Source of the DNA: Halieaceae bacterium
GTDB lineage: Bacteria > Pseudomonadota > Gammaproteobacteria > Pseudomonadales > Halieaceae
Reading direction: 5' to 3'
Assembly: GCA_009886815.1 (NCBI GenBank)
Contig: QXYP01000189.1
Span: 1-18,631, forward strand
Length of the DNA stretch: 18,631 nucleotides
The notes under the pieces are model-generated. The model was not told the origin of the DNA and made no database searches. It saw only the letters and a program-made list of their open reading frames with translations. How positions within the stretch are numbered: the first letter of the stretch is position 1; each line of letters opens with the position of its first letter. Positions 14,338 to 18,631 of the stretch are shown piece after piece. Made by a program: the position numbers and the translations under genes.

Positions 14338-14484
14338 TGTGGGGGTTGTCGAGTGAAGAGAACAATTGATCACACACCATGACCGCCGGTTTATCTGACC
14401 CAGGTTGCCATTCGCTGTAGGCATTTTGAATTTGAAGAATTCAACAGGAAAAAGACCAGCAAGAGGTATAGGCAGGTGGGGAGA

Positions 14485-15591
14485 CTACCGCCTTTCGCGC
14501 AAAAGGAAAAAGATGGCGAGGCCGCTACACCCCAGCACGTAGGGCAATGAACCTACGGGATACCCTTGTGAGGTGATGCCCTCGACTGCGGAAAAGTAAT
14601 CGGGTAGCGCATACACCCATAAGCCGATGAAAACACCGAGAAACAAAGTGAGGTAAGCCTTGGAATACGCCCACAAGCCTCGGCTCGAAAAAGTGGTTAA
14701 TCGCAACAATTGACCCACTGTAAGAAGTAAGGCCGTCCCAACAATCGCCACCGAGGCCACCATCTCCGAGCGAGGGGTCATCTCAATGCCGAGTAGACTG
14801 AACCAGGTGTTGAGTGTGAGCAGCACAAAAATGACAGGCGTTAACAGCCCGGCCAGCAGTGTGCCCAGCGCGAAGCGTCGAGCCCGACGATTTGCATCTT
14901 TGACGTCTGCATTGTGCGCGACGACAGACTTGGGGACTAAAAGTTGTGTGGCCAGCGTCAGCGCGATCGGCCCGACAAAGGCAAAACCCACCATGCTAGA
15001 GACCGGCACCGAGGCGAGGGAAGAGGTGAAGTTGGGGTAGTTCCAAGTCCACCAGCCATACTGGGGCCCAAAGTGATCAAAAATCTCATAGAACACATGG
15101 TGTACGACACCTACGCCGAGTGCACCAATGAGTGCCCCCCAGCGTTGGTCAAAGAGCCCCGCTTGCCGAACAAGAACAAAGGCTGCGTACATAATCGCGG
15201 GGTACAGCGCGAGGATGTACAGCGGCGCTCGCCCAAAGAAGAACTGCACTGAAAATTCGTTATGAATAAAAAACAGGGCGTTGTCGGGCGCACCCAGTTT
15301 TTCAGGGAAGTACACCGGGATTTCCAGCGCCAGCATAAAGAGGACTGAGGCCAGCCAAAAGCCTAAATAGACAGACTCACCCGCCTTAAAGCGGGCGATG
15401 CTGTGACGCAGACCCCAAAGCGCGCCGACGATGAGCAACACCTCAACGACATTCATGGTCCAGTGGGACAGCGTCAAAGGGCTTTTTACAAAGGCCCAGC
15501 TTTCAATATTTTGGGGGGTAAAGCCGCCGAGACGCTCAACCAGCTGAGTAAACGTGAGTGCTGACTCAGTCTCAGTCACGTTCTCAATCAC
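14485..15591 (-). CDS. Polytopic membrane protein of unknown function
   Basis: A 368-residue protein with about eight or nine hydrophobic segments (for example MNVVEVLLIVGALWGLRHS, YLGFWLASVLFMLALEIPVY and the closing VLGCSGLAIFFLLRER). Conserved-looking polar residues lie in or between them: FFIHNEF, GVVHHVFYEIFDHFGPQYGWWTWN and a basic loop NRRARRFALG. I do not recognise the family; the HH..YEIFDH..WWTWN stretch could be a metal or active site. It starts at GTG 15591 overlapping the stop of the PF10118-type gene by 4 bp (GTGA), so the two are translationally coupled and may act on the same lipid or hydrophobic substrate. Confidence 0.7.
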   Translation of the reverse strand: MIENVTETESALTFTQLVERLGGFTPQNIESWAFVKSPLTLSHWTMNVVEVLLIVGALWGLRHSIARFKAGESVYLGFWLASVLFMLALEIPVYFPEKLGAPDNALFFIHNEFSVQFFFGRAPLYILALYPAIMYAAFVLVRQAGLFDQRWGALIGALGVGVVHHVFYEIFDHFGPQYGWWTWNYPNFTSSLASVPVSSMVGFAFVGPIALTLATQLLVPKSVVAHNADVKDANRRARRFALGTLLAGLLTPVIFVLLTLNTWFSLLGIEMTPRSEMVASVAIVGTALLLTVGQLLRLTTFSSRGLWAYSKAYLTLFLGVFIGLWVYALPDYFSAVEGITSQGYPVGSLPYVLGCSGLAIFFLLRERR

Positions 15592-16427
15592 TGGGCACCA
15601 AGCGTTGCTTTACCCACAATTTGAGAAACATCGGCCCCGGATTCCCAGTGGCCCAGCCACTCGTCGTAGTAGTCGGGCAAAGGCTGGTTCACGCTGTCGT
15701 GCCAGGGGAACTGTGAGGCCAGGACACCGACGGCTGATCGCAACTGCGCCCGCATCGGTATGCGCGCAAATGGGTTGTCTGAATAGGCGTTTTCTGGCAC
15801 GTCTTTGACCAGTGATTCAAATTCGTTCTTGATCATGTCGAAGAGATCCCGGGTGTGTTTTTGAAATGCGCCGGTGTTTCGAATACGGTACCAATGACTT
15901 CCTACCACGTGGTTGTAAACATCGTAGGCGGAACTTCGGTGCTCGATTTCTTCGCAAAAATGCCACACAAAAAGCGATGCCACTTGAGCCTCGCCCTCTT
16001 CAAATAGGACTGCACGGTGGTCCAGTATCATTTTGAAAAAAGGGGTGAAAATTGCTTCTAGGCCACCCGCATAGGCTAAGTGGTATTCCAGTGGGTAGGT
16101 GTTGTAGACATCGTCATAGCTCGCGAGCACTTTATCGAGCACGCCCTGTAATGCTGGATATTGCGCTATGAGGGCGCGGGCATGACGCATGTGTTTTTGA
16201 GCGTGGATGGCTTCTTGCTTGCGAAAGGCCCGGGCTTCTTCCATCACTGCCGCGTCAGTAATGTGCGCCTCGGCATCGCGCATTACACGGCACATGTACT
16301 TTTCAAAGCCGACAACAAAGAACGTAATTTGATTCATTAAAATAGAGAAAGAGGGGTTGTCAGGATTCCAAATAAACTTGGCCTGATCGACGTCGAAGTC
16401 AATTTGCCTGACGACTAAATCACTCAC
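15588..16427 (-). CDS. Predicted metal-dependent hydrolase (PF10118-like)
   Basis: A 279-residue helical protein with the pattern of the COG3687/PF10118 family. Candidate metal ligands are E42 (GFEKYMCRVMRD), E72 with H75 and H79 (KQEAIHAQKH), E124 (GGLEAIFTPF) and E159-E160 with H163 (WHFCEEIEHRSSAYDVY), an arrangement like ferritin-type diiron proteins. The biochemical role of the family is unsettled. GTG 16427 is the start that matches the family opening, with GGGAG about 12 bp upstream. It is followed by the overlapping polytopic membrane gene. This gene pair appears to be chromosomal background rather than part of the TetR-linked set. Confidence 0.8.
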   Translation of the reverse strand: MSDLVVRQIDFDVDQAKFIWNPDNPSFSILMNQITFFVVGFEKYMCRVMRDAEAHITDAAVMEEARAFRKQEAIHAQKHMRHARALIAQYPALQGVLDKVLASYDDVYNTYPLEYHLAYAGGLEAIFTPFFKMILDHRAVLFEEGEAQVASLFVWHFCEEIEHRSSAYDVYNHVVGSHWYRIRNTGAFQKHTRDLFDMIKNEFESLVKDVPENAYSDNPFARIPMRAQLRSAVGVLASQFPWHDSVNQPLPDYYDEWLGHWESGADVSQIVGKATLGAQ

Positions 16428-16564
16428 GGTGTCGCTGCACTCCCTATTCCTCAGTCTCGGACCATAGCCGGTTTAGGCGCCGCGAACCACTGACATAAGC
16501 AATGGCCACGACAATTTACCGAGGTGGCCCTTTTTTGCTTTTCGCCGCTGTGACAACTAAAGCC

Positions 16565-18325
16565 CTATTTGATAAGCCCCTTAAGGCGATCGCCCAGCTT
16601 GCTCTTAATCTTGTCTTCCACCCTCGACTTGGCTTCATCTTTGAGGGCACCTCCAGCTACGTCCTTGAGTTGATCTTCCAAGGCTCTGTTGTCCACTCGG
16701 ACCTTGGGTGCTGCGAATGACCCCTGCACTTTAACGGGCACCTTGAACTCGACCACCGGAAACGCTCGGCGCTTAACGATCAACTCCGAATCTCTCAGCG
16801 TAGCGAGCAAATTCAGTGCTAACTCACCCTCACCGGCGTACCGGAACTCTCCGTCGAGGCTCAGGTCGATCTGCCCGCCGCTCACTCGCTTGGCGATAGC
16901 CGGTTTTAACGCCGACAAGGTACTCTGTGCATCCAAGCCGTCGAACGTTAACTCAAGGCGATTTGCCCCAGCACCGCTTAACTCATCAAGCTGCATGAGC
17001 ATCCCAATTGACGCGTCGTCTGAAGTCACCTCGACGCGAGGAGAGACGGCGAGCTGCCTGGGGTTTGAGGCTAAGTTTTCAACGAGAACCGTCAGGTCTT
17101 TATCAGCCAATGCCGCGATGCGAATTGAATCCACCGACACCTTCTCCGCCAGCGCGGACCAATAGCCCTTTTCAATCGGCGCAAATGACAGCGCCGTGTA
17201 ACCACTTTGCGCAATTTGTTCATCTAACCACTCTTGGTAACTGGACGAGCCGACAGCAGGCTTAGACTCAGAACCCTCTGGAATGACGCCCTCCCAACGC
17301 TTTAACAACGCCTGAACTTGTCTTAAACGGTCAAGCCAGGCCTCAGCATCCTTCACGTAACGACCCACTTCGTCTGACGTGGGTGCAGTAATGGCTACAG
17401 ACCCAATCAAAGGGCCAATCAACTGCCCGGGGCTGCTTCTTGGCATGCCGGAGCGAGCCTCTTGAGCCCGCACTTCCTTGATCAAAATACGCTTGGCCAG
17501 CAAGGCCCCGCTCGACACCGAAATCCGTAACGCTGCCGCCGAGAACAAGTTCAAAGACAGATCAGATGGGTCCGCCACCGCCAAATCGGTCACATCTAGG
17601 GTTCCCGTCCACACATTTAAGCTCAGGCGGTCAATATCCACCGTGGCCCCGTTAGCGCGCTCAAGCACCGGCACTAACGCGCTCTTAAGATCTGACTTTG
17701 CCCATTGCCAGATACCCAGCGCGAGGAGCGCAATAAGCGACGTGGCGATGAGTCCTTCTTTCCATCGGAACAAGGGGACGGGTTTATTGAGCGCAGACCC
17801 TACACCCTCCTTGGACGAATTGCCGAGCATCAGGGTGAGCGACGTCCGCCCCAGAAATGATTGCGCGAATGCGTCAAACGTTGCGTTGGCCTGTAAATTA
17901 GCGCCGGCGTCACGCATTTTTTGAACGCCGCTATTGATGATAAAGGCTGCAACCAAGGCGAGAGGCACACCAGCAACCAGAGCGCCCACCGTTGCATAAC
18001 GTTCAAACCCGAACCAGGCCAACACGGGCAGCTGACTCAGACTCAGTAGCACCGAGCCAAGCGCTCCGTGAAGTGCGGAATGACCAAGGTCAAATAGCCA
18101 GGGAAGGCTCAAAAGTAGAATGGTCTTCGAAACGATTAACGACAACGCAAACAGGCCGGCATTAACTCGAATGAGGGCGCAGCACAGTAATAGGACCGTG
18201 ACCAACCCTGCACTCGCGCCGTAATCCGGAGTCATGCCCAACAAGAAGCCCAGTACGACACTGCTCCAAACGTGGGCCGGCGACAAGCCTCCCTTCATAA
18301 ACTTTCTGACTGAACTGACAAGCAT
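16565..18325 (-). CDS. TIGR03546/TIGR03545-like membrane protein (apparent fusion)
   Basis: A 586-residue protein. The first ~135 residues resemble the small TIGR03546 membrane family: FMKGGLSPAHVWSSVVLGFLLGMTP, then further hydrophobic segments to about 134. A fifth hydrophobic segment (about 191-208) leads into a large non-membrane part (~215-570) with an AsmA-like repeat pattern (TVDIDRLSLNVWTGTLDVTDL) as in TIGR03545, ending in a lysine-rich amphipathic tail. The two families are usually encoded by a neighbouring gene pair in bacteria with outer membranes; here they appear joined in one frame. An envelope role (lipid transport or outer-membrane assembly) is inferred from the AsmA-like part. 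ATG 18325 with GGGGAGA upstream matches the family start; the frame extends another 19 codons upstream without support. Confidence 0.65.
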   Translation of the reverse strand: MLVSSVRKFMKGGLSPAHVWSSVVLGFLLGMTPDYGASAGLVTVLLLCCALIRVNAGLFALSLIVSKTILLLSLPWLFDLGHSALHGALGSVLLSLSQLPVLAWFGFERYATVGALVAGVPLALVAAFIINSGVQKMRDAGANLQANATFDAFAQSFLGRTSLTLMLGNSSKEGVGSALNKPVPLFRWKEGLIATSLIALLALGIWQWAKSDLKSALVPVLERANGATVDIDRLSLNVWTGTLDVTDLAVADPSDLSLNLFSAAALRISVSSGALLAKRILIKEVRAQEARSGMPRSSPGQLIGPLIGSVAITAPTSDEVGRYVKDAEAWLDRLRQVQALLKRWEGVIPEGSESKPAVGSSSYQEWLDEQIAQSGYTALSFAPIEKGYWSALAEKVSVDSIRIAALADKDLTVLVENLASNPRQLAVSPRVEVTSDDASIGMLMQLDELSGAGANRLELTFDGLDAQSTLSALKPAIAKRVSGGQIDLSLDGEFRYAGEGELALNLLATLRDSELIVKRRAFPVVEFKVPVKVQGSFAAPKVRVDNRALEDQLKDVAGGALKDEAKSRVEDKIKSKLGDRLKGLIK

Positions 18326-18520
18326 GACATTCTCTCCCCAAAGCCACTCCAAGATACCCCCAAAACGCCTGGATTCAAGCATTCGATTAGTAACACAGAG
18401 GACTTAACAGCGAAGAGTAAAACGTCCGCAGCCGCCATCGAGTGAAAGAAGGATGAGCTGTAAAAATCGCCCCTTTTGCATTTCTTGGAGCTGATGAAAG
18501 ACTGAATCCAAGCCCGCTTT
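18326..18520. other. Intergenic stretch upstream of the TIGR03546-like gene
   Basis: No convincing gene, hairpin terminator or promoter is seen in this space between two minus-strand genes. Confidence 0.5.
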
Positions 18521-18631
18521 TTAGTATCCGGTCAGCTCCAGATAACCCGCGCCCTGGTGACTGCCCGCCACGGTGACAGGTCCCTCCCAGTAGGGAAATG
18601 CGGTCGCCAGCCAACTGTTGGGGCGATTCGT
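18521..18631 (-). CDS. 3' end of a CrtC/AttH lipocalin-like gene (partial)
   Basis: The minus-strand frame entering at the right edge encodes 36 residues ending AFPYWEGPVTVAGSHQGAG and YLELTGY, then TAA (18523-18521). YWEG and the terminal GYxELTGY are hallmarks of the CrtC (carotenoid 1,2-hydratase)/AttH group, which form a double lipocalin-like barrel, often exported. In many proteobacteria such genes sit beside an ABC transporter permease rather than carotenoid genes, so a hydratase function should not be assumed. The gene body is outside the window. Confidence 0.75.
   Translation of the reverse strand, partial: TNRPNSWLATAFPYWEGPVTVAGSHQGAGYLELTGY

Noticed and set aside
16504..16536. GGCCAC...GTGGCC hairpin followed by six T on the plus strand.
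   Set aside because: Looks like a terminator, but no plus-strand gene lies upstream of it and on the minus strand it has no U-run; the stem is short with a 14-base loop.
1..18631. CRISPR arrays, insertion sequences, toxin-antitoxin pairs and phage structural genes.
   Set aside because: No regularly spaced repeats, transposase frames, toxin-antitoxin motifs or phage genes other than the integrase remnant were seen.

Overview
The window looks like a chromosomal segment of a free-living, probably marine, gammaproteobacterium. I base this on moderate GC, the gene families present (class A flavin monooxygenase, extradiol-type VOC proteins, sulfatase, cytochrome b561, PF10118-type hydrolase, CrtC/AttH family) and their style. 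It is an impression from protein content; no rRNA or marker gene is present to settle the taxon.

Layout. Positions 1-8 match a tRNA 3' end (CCA), followed by a terminator (42-67) and a P4-like tyrosine integrase cut off after about 141 recognisable residues (163-630). This is the classic left edge of a genomic island. From 650 to 14337 lies a catabolic gene set. A plus-strand operon (781-4325) holds a lipocalin-like protein, a two-domain extradiol-type VOC protein and two glutathione S-transferases, the second membrane-anchored. A third GST (4590-5324, minus) sits beside a decayed lysR remnant (5442-5690). A TetR regulator follows (5871-6575). A minus-strand operon (9161 down to 6764) carries a possible 23-residue leader ORF, a small VOC dioxygenase-like protein and an aromatic-ring flavin monooxygenase. 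Divergent from it is a 1017-residue sulfatase fused to an arylsulfotransferase-type beta-propeller (9292-12345), then a FAH-family hydrolase (12402-13268) and a cytochrome b561-type membrane protein (13294-14337). From 14485 on, all genes are on the minus strand and look like ordinary chromosome: a polytopic membrane protein, a PF10118 metal-dependent hydrolase, a TIGR03546/TIGR03545-like fusion and the 3' end of a CrtC/AttH-like gene.

How it may work together. A sulfatase could free a phenol from an aryl sulfate, the flavin monooxygenase could hydroxylate it, the VOC proteins could cleave the catechol ring, the FAH protein could hydrolyse the acylpyruvate-type product, and GSTs could isomerise or detoxify intermediates. 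The substrate is unknown and the pathway is inferred.

The strongest new observation is regulatory. The whole divergent promoter region between the sulfatase and the VOC/monooxygenase operon (9151-9343) is present a second time, inverted, at 599-791 in front of the lipocalin operon: about 81% identical without gaps over 193 bp by hand count, including the first codons on both sides. Both copies carry paired ACTTG-N8-CAAGT-like palindromes, and the same palindrome in near-ideal form (TATACTTG-N8-CAAGTATA) lies upstream of tetR. This argues that the TetR autoregulates and controls both operons, making 599-13268 one regulon assembled partly by promoter duplication.
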